This document shows positions 18,779 through 26,578 of a DNA stretch of 64,000 nucleotides, one piece after another. A model generated the notes under the pieces. The model was not told the origin of the DNA. It did not search any database and saw only the letters and a program-made list of their open reading frames with translations. The stretch comes from Paenibacillus soyae (GTDB lineage: Bacteria > Bacillota > Bacilli > Paenibacillales > Paenibacillaceae). The position numbers were made by a program, and so were the translations under genes. Positions within the stretch are counted from its first letter, which is position 1. Each line of letters opens with the position of its first letter. Location of the stretch: positions 372,001 through 436,000 of the forward strand of contig NZ_JANIPJ010000001.1 of the NCBI RefSeq assembly GCF_024623455.1, read 5' to 3'.

Positions 18779-19056
18779 CAACAACTCAATCCAACAACGC
18801 AATCCAACAACGCAATCCAACAACGCAATCCAACAACGCAATCCAACAACGCAATCCAACAACGCAATCCAACAACGCAATCCAACAACTCAAACCCAAA
18901 ACTACTCAAACCCAACAACTCAAACCCAAAACTACTCAAACCCAAAACTACTCAAACCCAAAACTACTCAAACCCAAAACTACTCAAACCCAACAACTCA
19001 ATTCAATTACTCATATTCAATTACTCAAATTCAACTACTCAAATTCAATTACTCAA
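18779..19056 (+). repeat. Three adjacent short tandem arrays with extreme strand asymmetry
   Basis: Seven exact copies of CAACAACGCAATC (18792-18882) are flanked by variants at 18779 and 18883. Next comes a 16-bp array with unit TCAAACCCAAAACTAC and CAACAAC variants (about 18889-19000), then four copies of a 14-bp unit ATTCAATTACTCAA with single changes (19001-19056). From 18878 to 19090 the plus strand has no G in 213 bases. An open frame of 144 codons (18701-19135) crosses it on the plus strand and encodes a 13-residue repeat (NPTTQSNNAIQQR), but the frame is open mainly because the repeat lacks stops; no ribosome site supports it. Confidence 0.9.
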
Positions 19057-19131
19057 ATCCAACAATTTAAATCAAATAACTCAAAATCAAGACTCATATT
19101 CAATCCAAAAAAGTTCAGCCAAAGAGAAGGT

Positions 19132-19246
19132 TTAACTGAGCTGAAGGGAGAGCTAGCCGAAGTGGTTTCAAAGGATGATCAAGTAGTGTGATTGGTTTAA
19201 CGGGGAGGCAGATGATGTTGGTATGGAAGGATGGACTAGCCTAAGT
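19132..19246 (-). repeat. Two inverted copies of the 60-bp repeat
   Basis: ACTGAGCTGAAGGGAGAGCT followed by AGCCGA (19135-19160) is the reverse complement of the core of the 17111-17590 units. A weaker second copy, GAAGGATGGACTAGCCTAAG, lies at 19226-19245. The transposase gene and the short tandem arrays are therefore bracketed by the same repeat family in opposite orientation. Confidence 0.75.
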
Positions 19247-19605
19247 CGTGTAAAGGGATCTACATGAGGCGGTTCGTTAAAAGAACTAATAAAAAAACTA
19301 ATTAAAGGAACTAGTTAAAAGAACTAATCTGAGTCGGTAAATGTGTTGTTGAGCAAATGCCTAAAATGCCTAACTTAGACAAGAGATTGGGTGTTAAAGA
19401 GGTGAGGGGAGTAGAGTAAGGGGGGGTTAGTGAAGATAACGTAATTGAAAGAACATGAAAGCACATGGTTCCTGCGTTACTACTGAGCAGAGGGGATAGT
19501 TAGTCGAAGCTTGCGGGATGGATACTTGCATAGGTGCAATTCACGGGTTACTTTGTTAAAATAGGAGGGGTTCAAATTGGAAGATATGCTCAGGAGGCCA
19601 TGGAA
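19247..19605. other. Gene-free remainder of the gerM-rph island
   Basis: No gene is supported here. Around 19277-19328 a short run of three imperfect AAAGAACTAAT-type repeats is seen. The rest is G-rich on the plus strand (for example GGTGAGGGGAGTAGAG near 19400), opposite in skew to the preceding C/A-rich arrays. AGGAGGGG at about 19563 and AGGAGG at 19592 lie before rph; only the second is at a usable distance from its start. A promoter for rph was not identified. Confidence 0.6.
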
Positions 19606-20343
19606 ATGAGAAATGACAGTCGCGAGCCGAATCAGCTTCGGCCGGTACAAATAACGACGAATATAAACAAACACGCGGAAGGCTCCGTTCTAATCGAAGT
19701 CGGGGACACGAAGGTCATCTGCACGGCAAGCGTGGAGGAACGCGTTCCCCCGTTCATGAAGGGACAAGGTAAAGGCTGGATTACTGCGGAATACGCGATG
19801 CTTCCGCGCGCGACACATTCCCGCAACCAACGGGAAGCGGCAAGAGGGAAGCTAACGGGGCGCACGATGGAAATTCAGCGTTTGATCGGCAGGGCGCTTC
19901 GTTCCGTCGTCGATCTCAGCGCGCTGGGCGAACGGACGATCACGCTGGACTGCGACGTGATTCAAGCGGACGGCGGTACCCGCACAACGTCCATCACCGG
20001 TGCTTTCGTGGCGCTCTCGCTTGCGGTAGCTCATATCGGCAAAACGGCCTCGTTCTCCAAATATCCTATCCGCGATTTTTTGGCATCCGTCAGCGTGGGT
20101 GTCATCCAAGAGAAGGCGCTTTTGGACTTGAATTACGAAGAAGACTCCAAGGCGAAGGTCGACATGAACGTCGTTATGACCGGCGAAGGGAAGTTCGTCG
20201 AAGTGCAAGGTACGGGGGAGGAAGCCCCGTTCTCCAGGGAAGAGATGAATCAGTTGCTGGCCCTTGCCGAAGCCGGCATCGCGGAGCTAATTGAGAAGCA
20301 GCGGGAAGCGCTCGGCGAGCTCGCGGACCGCATTGGGAGGTAA
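19606..20343 (+). CDS. rph: Ribonuclease PH
   Basis: Phosphorolytic 3'-5' exoribonuclease of 245 residues that trims the 3' ends of tRNA precursors using phosphate. The signature [22 protein letters not shown] (shown in part: [14 protein letters not shown]) contains the phosphate-binding and catalytic residues; the early block [20 protein letters not shown] is also characteristic. The start at [10 protein letters not shown] is chosen because AGGAGG lies eight bases upstream and the length then equals that of the Bacillus protein; the ATG six bases earlier is too close. It overlaps the ribosome site of rdgB and is co-transcribed with it, as in Bacillus, although the upstream partner gerM has been separated by accessory DNA. 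Confidence 0.97.
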   Translation: MRNDSREPNQLRPVQITTNINKHAEGSVLIEVGDTKVICTASVEERVPPFMKGQGKGWITAEYAMLPRATHSRNQREAARGKLTGRTMEIQRLIGRALRSVVDLSALGERTITLDCDVIQADGGTRTTSITGAFVALSLAVAHIGKTASFSKYPIRDFLASVSVGVIQEKALLDLNYEEDSKAKVDMNVVMTGEGKFVEVQGTGEEAPFSREEMNQLLALAEAGIAELIEKQREALGELADRIGR

Positions 20344-20347
20344 ATCC

Positions 20348-21007
20348 ATGTCCCGTCATCTGTTATCGGATCAAGCCGTTATTGTGGTAGCAACCAAAAA
20401 CGCCGGCAAAGTAAAGGAATTCGCGCATGCGCTGGAGAAGCTGGGCAAAGGCGTACAGAGCCTCCACGACTACCCAGCGATTCCGGATATTCCGGAGACG
20501 GGCGTCACGTTCGCCGAGAACGCCCGCATCAAAGCGAAAGCGACGGGCGACGCGCTCGGCGTTCCCGCGTTGGCTGACGATTCAGGACTGCGGGTGGAAG
20601 CGCTCGGCGGCGAGCCGGGCGTCTATTCCGCGCGTTATGCGGGCGAGGGCGCGACGGACGCCGACAATAACGCGAAGCTGCTCGCGGAGCTGAAGGCGCT
20701 CGGAAGCGCGTTGCCCGAAGCCGCGGCAGCCGCGCCGCAGGACGGTTCGAAGCTGCTCAGCCGCGCGCAATTCGTATGCGCGTTAGCGCTGTACGATCCT
20801 CGCACAGGCGAATTCGTGGAAGCGGAAGGGACAGTGGACGGCATCATTACGGACAGGCCGCATGGGGACGGAGGCTTCGGTTATGATCCATTGTTCTGGC
20901 TGCCTGGCCTCGGCCGGGGGATGGCGGAGCTGAGCAAAGAGGAGAAAGGCGCGATCAGCCATCGAGGCGAAGCGCTGAAGGCGCTCCTCGCGAAGCTGAA
21001 CGGATAA
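20348..21007 (+). CDS. rdgB: XTP/dITP diphosphatase (RdgB/HAM1 family)
   Basis: House-cleaning enzyme of 219 residues that hydrolyses ITP, dITP and XTP to their monophosphates, keeping deaminated purines out of nucleic acids. Conserved blocks are VVATKNAGKVKEF, GVTFAENARIKA, ALADDSGLRVEALGG EPGVYSARYAG and GDGGFGYDPLFW. GGGAGG overlaps the rph stop, seven bases before the ATG. The protein is about 20 residues longer than usual because of an Ala-rich insert near residues 118-135 (ALPEAAAAAPQDGSK), which lies away from the motifs. A strong terminator follows. Confidence 0.96.
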   Translation: MSRHLLSDQAVIVVATKNAGKVKEFAHALEKLGKGVQSLHDYPAIPDIPETGVTFAENARIKAKATGDALGVPALADDSGLRVEALGGEPGVYSARYAGEGATDADNNAKLLAELKALGSALPEAAAAAPQDGSKLLSRAQFVCALALYDPRTGEFVEAEGTVDGIITDRPHGDGGFGYDPLFWLPGLGRGMAELSKEEKGAISHRGEALKALLAKLNG

Positions 21008-21015
21008 CGAAAGCC

Positions 21016-21060
21016 AAAAGAGGTTGAAGCTGGCAATGCGCCTGCTTCAACCTCTTTTTT
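21016..21060. terminator. Bidirectional terminator between rdgB and asnB
   Basis: A perfect 15-bp stem (21016-21030 with 21044-21058) has an A-run on one side and a T-run on the other, so it can end both convergent transcripts. Confidence 0.92.
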
Positions 21061-21069
21061 GTCCGCCGA

Positions 21070-22914
21070 TTAACCGACCGAAACCTTATACTTCTTCAGC
21101 CAAAGATTGACCTGATAGAGATAGGCGAACAGCTGTGGTCCCGACATCAGCTGACCGAACCAAGGGATATTCGATTTGGCCGAATCGGATTCCGCCAGCT
21201 CTCGCACCTTCTTGACGTTGATGAGAGGCAGAAGCGGGGAGCTTGGGTCGTTCAGCACCTCCAGCAGAAGTCCCTTAACCGCGGTCAGGTAATTCGGGTT
21301 ATGCGTCTTCGGGTATGGGCTCTTCTTCCGCCAGAGGACGTCGTCCGGCAGCACGCCTTGCAGCGATTTGCGCAGGATGCCCTTCTCCCGGTCGCCGGCC
21401 GTTTTGATCTCCCACGGAATATTGAACACGTATTCGACAAGTCGATGGTCGCAGAAGGGAACCCGAACCTCTAGGCCGGCCGCCATGCTCATCCGGTCCT
21501 TGCGGTCGAGCAGCGTCGGCATGAATCGGGTGATATTCAAATACGACATGCGGCGCATCCTCCGGCGCAACTCGTCTTCGCCGTCCAAGTGCGGAACCTC
21601 CGCCACGGCGTCCGCGTACCTGTCTCCGATATACTCCTCGGGCTTGATCATAGCCGCGACTTCCGGAGAGAGCAGCTCCGCACGCATGGCGGTTGCCAGA
21701 GACCAAGGGAACGTATCGGCCCCCAGCGCCTCCTCGCGATGGAACCACGGGTAGCCGCCGAAAATTTCGTCAGCCGCCTCGCCAGAGATGGCCACGGTGG
21801 CGCCTTTCTTGATTTCATGGCAGAAGAGGAGAAGGGAGGCGTCCACATCGGCCATGCCGGGTAAATCACGCGCGAGCGTCGCGTCATGCAGCGCGGCTAC
21901 CAGCTCGGGCGTGTCGAATTGAATCGGGTGATGAACGGTGCCCAGATGCTTCGTCATCCGCTCGATCCACGGGGCGTCGCTGTTCGGCTGGAACGCGTGA
22001 GCCTGAAAATGCTTGTCGTTGTCGCGGTAATCGACCGAAAAGGTATGAACGTTGCCCTGGCCGTTCGCGGCGTAATATTGGACAGCCAATGTCGTTAGGG
22101 CACTCGAGTCAAGGCCGCCGGAGAGCAGCGTGCACACCGGCACGTCGGAAATCAGCTGGCGCTCCACCGTATCCTTGAGCAAAGCGCCGACATGCTCCGC
22201 GGTTTCCTCTACGCTATGTGTATGGGGAGCGCTTCGCAGCTGCCAATACGTGATCGTCTTTATGCCCGCGCGGTTGACGACCATGCACTTGCCCGGACGA
22301 AGCTCTTCGATATCTTTGTACACGCCGTGACCGGGCGTCCGCGCGGGGCCGATGACGAATATTTCGGCGAGTCCGTCCGCGCCGACCTCCGCTTTGACGG
22401 CGGAATGCTCCAGAATGCATTTCGGTTCGGAGCCGAAAATAAATAAGCCGTCTCTTCTCCGGAAGAACAGCGGCTTAACGCCGAGACGGTCGCGCGCCAG
22501 GAACAGCTCCTGCGCCGTTACGTCCCAAATCGCGAAAGCGAATATGCCGTTAAATCGTTCCACGCAGGCACGGCCCCACTCCATAAACGCGACGAGCAGC
22601 ACCTCGGTGTCGCAAGTCGTCGTGAAGGATCTTCCTCTGCTCTCGAGCTCCTTCTTAAGCTCGGGGGCGTTGTACAGCTCTCCGTTGTAGACAACGACGT
22701 ATTTGTCATCTCCCGTATAACGAATCATGGGCTGGGCCCCGTTCTCCGGGTCCATGACCGATAACCTGCGGTGTCCGAGCGCGCAGTGCGCCGATATCCA
22801 AGTACCCGCGGCATCGGGGCCGCGAGGGGCAAGCGTGTCGGTCATTCTTTCCAGATTGACGCTTTCTTTGGTTAAATCACTGTTCCAATCAATCCAGCCG
22901 GTTATTCCGCACAT
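21070..22914 (-). CDS. asnB: Glutamine-hydrolysing asparagine synthase, AsnO-like
   Basis: Converts aspartate and glutamine to asparagine with ATP. The start is set at MCGITGW because Cys2 must become the N-terminal nucleophile of the class II glutaminase domain; AGAAGG precedes it, and the length of 614 residues matches Bacillus AsnO. Glutaminase domain (2-about 200) has RGPDAAG, GHRRLSV and YNGELYN. The synthetase domain has the PP-loop LLSGGLDSSAL near residue 265 and SGEAADEIFGGYPWFH near 390. In Bacillus the AsnO paralogue serves sporulation; a similar role here is an inference. It is transcribed alone and converges on rdgB. Confidence 0.94.
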   Translation of the reverse strand: MCGITGWIDWNSDLTKESVNLERMTDTLAPRGPDAAGTWISAHCALGHRRLSVMDPENGAQPMIRYTGDDKYVVVYNGELYNAPELKKELESRGRSFTTTCDTEVLLVAFMEWGRACVERFNGIFAFAIWDVTAQELFLARDRLGVKPLFFRRRDGLFIFGSEPKCILEHSAVKAEVGADGLAEIFVIGPARTPGHGVYKDIEELRPGKCMVVNRAGIKTITYWQLRSAPHTHSVEETAEHVGALLKDTVERQLISDVPVCTLLSGGLDSSALTTLAVQYYAANGQGNVHTFSVDYRDNDKHFQAHAFQPNSDAPWIERMTKHLGTVHHPIQFDTPELVAALHDATLARDLPGMADVDASLLLFCHEIKKGATVAISGEAADEIFGGYPWFHREEALGADTFPWSLATAMRAELLSPEVAAMIKPEEYIGDRYADAVAEVPHLDGEDELRRRMRRMSYLNITRFMPTLLDRKDRMSMAAGLEVRVPFCDHRLVEYVFNIPWEIKTAGDREKGILRKSLQGVLPDDVLWRKKSPYPKTHNPNYLTAVKGLLLEVLNDPSSPLLPLINVKKVRELAESDSAKSNIPWFGQLMSGPQLFAYLYQVNLWLKKYKVSVG

Positions 22915-23065
22915 CCTTCTCATTCCTCTCTATGCTGGACTCCAGTAGCGATAATAACAGTTATATGCTGAAAAAAGGCATAAAATGTCTGTCCGAAGGG
23001 GGATGCTAGTTGGAGGTTGAATCCCTTGAAAGCCATTTTCAAGACGAAGGAAGGGTTGAGCGCAG

Positions 23066-23404
23066 GTGGACCATCATCATCTTAACGAAGGACATGAAGG
23101 CCGGAAAACCTTTTACGTATCGGTTCAGGCCGGTCAAATCTTGGCGGATCGCGAAGCCGCAGCCTATGAACTGGAGATAAACGCGAATGACGAGGAGGTC
23201 GCGCGTCTGCGGGAGCTATTCGAGGAGCTGGCTTCGATGGACGAGGCGGAGGTTGCGCACTTCGGTTTGACTCCATACGAGGACAGCGGCGACGGGGCGA
23301 TGAATAGCGCGTCGGACGAAATCATCAGCCGAATTTACAAGGTCCTGCATGACTGCGGCACCAAGGAAACAAAACGGCATATCGAAACGATGGGCATTTT
23401 ATAA
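23066..23404 (+). CDS. Small acidic protein of unknown function
   Basis: Not a family I can name. It encodes 112 residues from a GTG start; an in-frame stop lies nine bases upstream, and GGAAGGG sits about ten bases before the GTG. The N-terminus is His-rich (DHHHLNEGHEGRK), followed by a strand FYVSVQAGQIL and a helical acidic stretch (EVARLRELFEELASMDEAEV). No signal peptide or membrane segment is visible, so it is likely cytosolic. The next gene starts 26 bp later in the same direction and a terminator follows that, so the two form a small operon. Codon use and GC content fit the neighbours. Confidence 0.8.
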   Translation: MDHHHLNEGHEGRKTFYVSVQAGQILADREAAAYELEINANDEEVARLRELFEELASMDEAEVAHFGLTPYEDSGDGAMNSASDEIISRIYKVLHDCGTKETKRHIETMGIL

Positions 23405-23430
23405 AGAGAAGATAAGGAAGGTGGAGTTTT

Positions 23431-23772
23431 ATGGAGCCATTGGAAGCGCGCGTTAGGGGGATCGTTAACCGGCGCGGCGAGGCATGCGCCGAAGTGGAAG
23501 TGCAGACGAATGACCCCGCGTCACCGGTCGTCCTGGCTTATTATTCGCGGGGCGGCGCCGAGCCGGAGCTTAAGGAAGTGCTGCTGAACGACGCGGATAC
23601 CGAGTTGGACTGGTTCGATAATAATATGCATCAAGCGTTCACTGACTTGACTAGCATCGTATCCCAAGAGAGTGGGAGCGGTAACGGCCCGGAAAAGTGG
23701 AAGCGGTTCGGCGATCAGGTGCTTGCGATGGCGCGCGACGATATCCGGAATCGGTTATCGGAAGGGGTCTAG
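23431..23772 (+). CDS. Small protein of unknown function, second gene of a pair
   Basis: Encodes 113 residues with AAGGAAGGTGGAG before the ATG. The sequence is acidic and soluble, with strands near the start (EARVRGIVNRRGEACAEVEV) and a helical C-terminal half (WKRFGDQVLAMARDDIRNRL). No catalytic motif, signal peptide or membrane segment is seen. Its close spacing after the 112-residue gene and the shared terminator point to a joint function that cannot be named from sequence. Confidence 0.8.
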   Translation: MEPLEARVRGIVNRRGEACAEVEVQTNDPASPVVLAYYSRGGAEPELKEVLLNDADTELDWFDNNMHQAFTDLTSIVSQESGSGNGPEKWKRFGDQVLAMARDDIRNRLSEGV

Positions 23773-23804
23773 TTCGGATCAAATTCGGATAGAGGGGATC
23801 GGCG

Positions 23805-23837
23805 CGGCTCTATAAGGGGCTGGAGCCGGTCTTTTTT
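23805..23837 (+). terminator. Terminator after the two small genes
   Basis: CGGCTC (23805-23810) pairs with GAGCCG (23823-23828), followed shortly by six T (23832-23837). The stem is only 6 bp. Confidence 0.6.
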
Positions 23838-23912
23838 GTGCTTTCAGCAAATATTATTCCGATGTCGAACCATGATATAATGTGTCCGACACTGAGAGTA
23901 GGAGCATCCAGA

Positions 23913-24500
23913 ATGCAGAAGCTTATATTTTTTGTAGGGATGGCCGGAACCGGAAAAACGACGGTCGCGAGAGAGCTAAGCAAATGCTTGCCGGCTGCCT
24001 TCCTCGACCGGGATACGATCGGCGGCCGCTTCGTGGAAGCGGTGCTGGAGATGAAGGGGTTGGACAAAAACGACCGTGATTCCGCGTTTTACAAGGCGAA
24101 CTTGCGCGATTTGGAATATGATACGACGAAGGACGTCTGCATCGAGAATTTGGCGGCCGGCCAGAACGTCTTTATGATCTCTCCGTTTACGTCGGAGCTG
24201 CAAAACAAAGCGTGGATCGAGGACGTGATTAACGCTGCCGGACTAACTAGGGAGCAGCTCGATATAAAAGTGATCGTTGTAACGCTTCAAAATAAGGAGC
24301 TGCAGCGCGAGCGAATCGTCGGCAGACAAACCGAGCGCGACCAATGGAAGCTTGCCCATTGGGGCGACTTTCAAAGCAGAGGGGATTTCGTGCCCGTAAT
24401 CAATTGGGACATCCCGGCCGGCAGCATCATGGTTTTCGACAACAGCGGCGAAATGACGGAAGAGAAGGTTGAACGGCTTCGATCTTTCGTATTGAGCTAA
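23913..24500 (+). CDS. P-loop kinase-like ATP-binding protein
   Basis: Protein of 195 residues with a Walker A motif near the N-terminus (GMAGTGKTT at about 9-17) and the overall pattern of small-molecule or nucleotide kinases of the AAA_33/zeta-like type: Asp-rich segment LDRDTIGG after the P-loop, then VIVVTLQNKELQRERIVGRQ with paired Arg typical of a lid region. TAGGAG sits eight bases before the ATG at 23913; an upstream in-frame ATG at 23838 falls in the preceding terminator. The substrate is unknown. It is transcribed as a single gene between two terminators. Confidence 0.82.
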   Translation: MQKLIFFVGMAGTGKTTVARELSKCLPAAFLDRDTIGGRFVEAVLEMKGLDKNDRDSAFYKANLRDLEYDTTKDVCIENLAAGQNVFMISPFTSELQNKAWIEDVINAAGLTREQLDIKVIVVTLQNKELQRERIVGRQTERDQWKLAHWGDFQSRGDFVPVINWDIPAGSIMVFDNSGEMTEEKVERLRSFVLS

Positions 24501-24527
24501 GGACTGCATGGACCCCAAAAAGAGAAA

Positions 24528-24575
24528 ACGGCCGACCCGGTCCCGAGCGTGCTCGGCCGAGTCGGCTTTCTTGTT
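24528..24575. terminator. Bidirectional terminator between convergent genes
   Basis: GGCCGAC (24530-24536) pairs with GTCGGC (24561-24566), enclosing an inner CCGAG/CTCGG hairpin. A-rich sequence precedes and T-rich sequence follows, so it can serve both the kinase gene and the ABC permease gene. Confidence 0.75.
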
Positions 24576-24577
24576 TC

Positions 24578-25594
24578 TTATGAGCGCGACCGGATTTCCT
24601 GCCGCATGAAGAGCAGGTACGACAGACCGAAGCAAATCATGGTCGCAGAAAGCATGCCTGTCAGCTGCGGCCAAACAAGCAGCAGGCTTTGACCAAGCGG
24701 CAGAGGGCTTGGCAGCGCGCCGACGACCTGCTCCATGGTGAGCGGGCCGAGCGAGCGTACGCTCGGCATAAGAAGCGTCGTGTTCGCTTCGTTAAAGAGC
24801 TCGGAGGGCGACAAGCGGTTCAGCGCCAGCATCAGCTTCTGGTAGCCCATTACATCGGACGCCCCGGATTCCGCGGACGGCGCCGTTCCCTTGGCGATCA
24901 GGTTCAGGATCATTCCATAGAAGACGGAGAAGAAGATCCACACCGCGAGGCCAGCCAGGGCCGATGTCGTCGCTTGCCGGAACCGGACCGAGAACAAAAT
25001 AGACAGATTGAGCCAGAACCCGATATAAACGACGGCCGTCAGCAGGAACAGCAGCACTCTTAGGAATTCCTCCGAAGTAGGCGGGTAGCCAATGACGATC
25101 AAGCCTAGACCCATCACAAGAAATCCGAGCGAGAAGATGGCGGCCGTGATGACGAGTAAAGTGGAGACGAACTTCGCCTTCAGGAAATCGTCCCTGTAGA
25201 TCGGCTGGGAGATCAGCCTGCTGAGCGTGCCTTTGCTCCGTTCCGTGTTCACGGCGTCAAACCCAAGAGCGATCCCCATAAGCGGCCCCAGAAAGGAGAC
25301 GAACGCGATAAAGTTAGGCAGCGTTCCGTCCGATAAGGTGAACATCTGCAGGAAGGCCGCGCCTTGTTCGTCGCCGCTTCCGCCGCGCAGCGCGGTGACC
25401 GCCGAATAGACCGAGCCGATGCAGGCGAGCAGAATGATGCCCATCAGAATCGCGAAGCGCCAGCTTCGCACGTGATCCCCGACCTCCTTGCGAACCATGA
25501 CCCAGAAGGCCGAGGATGCGGCCGGCTTCTCAGACGCGGGACTCCTGGAAATCGATAGCCGGGGAAGCCGGCTCCAAACCCAACTACGCTCCAC
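24578..25594 (-). CDS. ABC-2 type transporter permease
   Basis: Membrane protein of 338 residues with about six segments: one near residue 47-65 after a soluble start, a large loop, then segments at about 112-130, 160-185, 190-215, 225-245 and 305-325. The motif NTERSKGTLSRLISQPIYRDDF is the cytoplasmic signature of ABC-2 permeases such as NosY. The GTG at 25594 has AAGGAGG eight bases upstream; it overlaps the ATPase gene by 11 bp, so the two are translationally coupled. With the ATPase and the NEW3 protein it forms an export or envelope-maintenance system. The substrate is unknown. Confidence 0.9.
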   Translation of the reverse strand: MERSWVWSRLPRLSISRSPASEKPAASSAFWVMVRKEVGDHVRSWRFAILMGIILLACIGSVYSAVTALRGGSGDEQGAAFLQMFTLSDGTLPNFIAFVSFLGPLMGIALGFDAVNTERSKGTLSRLISQPIYRDDFLKAKFVSTLLVITAAIFSLGFLVMGLGLIVIGYPPTSEEFLRVLLFLLTAVVYIGFWLNLSILFSVRFRQATTSALAGLAVWIFFSVFYGMILNLIAKGTAPSAESGASDVMGYQKLMLALNRLSPSELFNEANTTLLMPSVRSLGPLTMEQVVGALPSPLPLGQSLLLVWPQLTGMLSATMICFGLSYLLFMRQEIRSRS

Positions 25595-26576
25595 TTGCTT
25601 CGCCTCCTTCAAAAAAACGCCGGTATACGTCGTCCAAACTGTACGTCCGCTTGCGAATCGACACGAGAATCGATTCGGCGGCCGCTACGCGAGCGATTAA
25701 GCCCGTCACGTCCGCCTCGCAAACGACTTCCACGGCTGTCGCAGCCGCAAGGCCGTTCGGGCCTCCCTCGGCTTCCCGTATAGCCGTCACGCCTTCAACG
25801 TTCAGCAGCGATTGTCGCAGCCGGTCGCTCCAATCCGCCACCTCAAGCTCGACGACGATCGCGTCTTCTTCTTCGAGCGACCGCGAGAGCTGCTCAAGTC
25901 CGCCGCAGGCGACCAGCCTGCCGCCGACGAACAAGCCGACCCGATCGCAAATTTGTTGGACCTGCTGAAGGTGATGCGACGAGAGCAGCACGGTCAGCCC
26001 TTCCTCCTTGCTGAGCGCCGTTATCAGCTCCAGAAGCTCGGTGACCCCCTTCGGGTCGATGCCGAGGGTCGGTTCGTCGAGAATGATCATCTCGGGGCGC
26101 TTAATCAATACATCCGCCAAACCGAGCCGCTGTCGCATCCCCCGGGAGAACGTCCCGACCTTCTTCCTTCCGGACGCCGCGAGACCCACGCGCTCAAGCA
26201 AGTCTGCCGCGTTCGAGATGGCCTCTTGCTCCGAAAATCCGTTCAGCCTGGCGGTATAGACCAGGTTGTCGAGGGCGGTCCGATCCTCGTAGAAGCCCAG
26301 ATCGTCGGGCATGTAGCCAATCCGGCGCTTAATCTCCAGGGCGTTGCGCGCCGGATCGAGCCCGAACACGCGTACCGTTCCGCCGCTCGGCTCCGTCAGC
26401 CCGAGCATCATAAGAATCGTTGTCGTTTTGCCGGCGCCATTCGGTCCGAGCAGGCCGAATACTTCCCCTCTCCGGATGGCCAAGTCCAAACGATTTACGG
26501 CAAGATGGCTGCCGTAGGCTTTGGTCAGACCCTTCAGCTCCACGGCGACGTCAGGATTTGCGATTTCCCGATCCAC
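25584..26576 (-). CDS. ABC transporter ATPase
   Basis: ATPase of 330 residues. Walker A is GLLGPNGAGKTTT, the Q-loop region GYMPDDLGFYEDRT, the signature TFSRGMRQRLGLA (variant of LSGGQ), Walker B EMIILDEPTLGIDP and the H-loop LLSSHHLQQV. The C-terminal third (about 230-330) is an extra domain seen in NatA/CcmA-type exporters. The GTG start at 26576 is preceded by GGGAGG and lies two bases after the stop of the upstream NEW3-domain gene, so the three genes are one operon. It drives the ABC-2 permease encoded next. Confidence 0.93.
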   Translation of the reverse strand: MDREIANPDVAVELKGLTKAYGSHLAVNRLDLAIRRGEVFGLLGPNGAGKTTTILMMLGLTEPSGGTVRVFGLDPARNALEIKRRIGYMPDDLGFYEDRTALDNLVYTARLNGFSEQEAISNAADLLERVGLAASGRKKVGTFSRGMRQRLGLADVLIKRPEMIILDEPTLGIDPKGVTELLELITALSKEEGLTVLLSSHHLQQVQQICDRVGLFVGGRLVACGGLEQLSRSLEEEDAIVVELEVADWSDRLRQSLLNVEGVTAIREAEGGPNGLAAATAVEVVCEADVTGLIARVAAAESILVSIRKRTYSLDDVYRRFFEGGEASGA

Positions 26577-26578
26577 TG

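Noticed and set aside
18779-19056. CRISPR array
   Set aside because: Units of 13-16 bp are contiguous without unique spacers and no cas genes are near.
18701-19135. 144-codon frame through the tandem arrays (and the minus-strand frames opposite)
   Set aside because: Open only because the 13-bp repeat lacks stops in several frames; low-complexity translation and no ribosome site.
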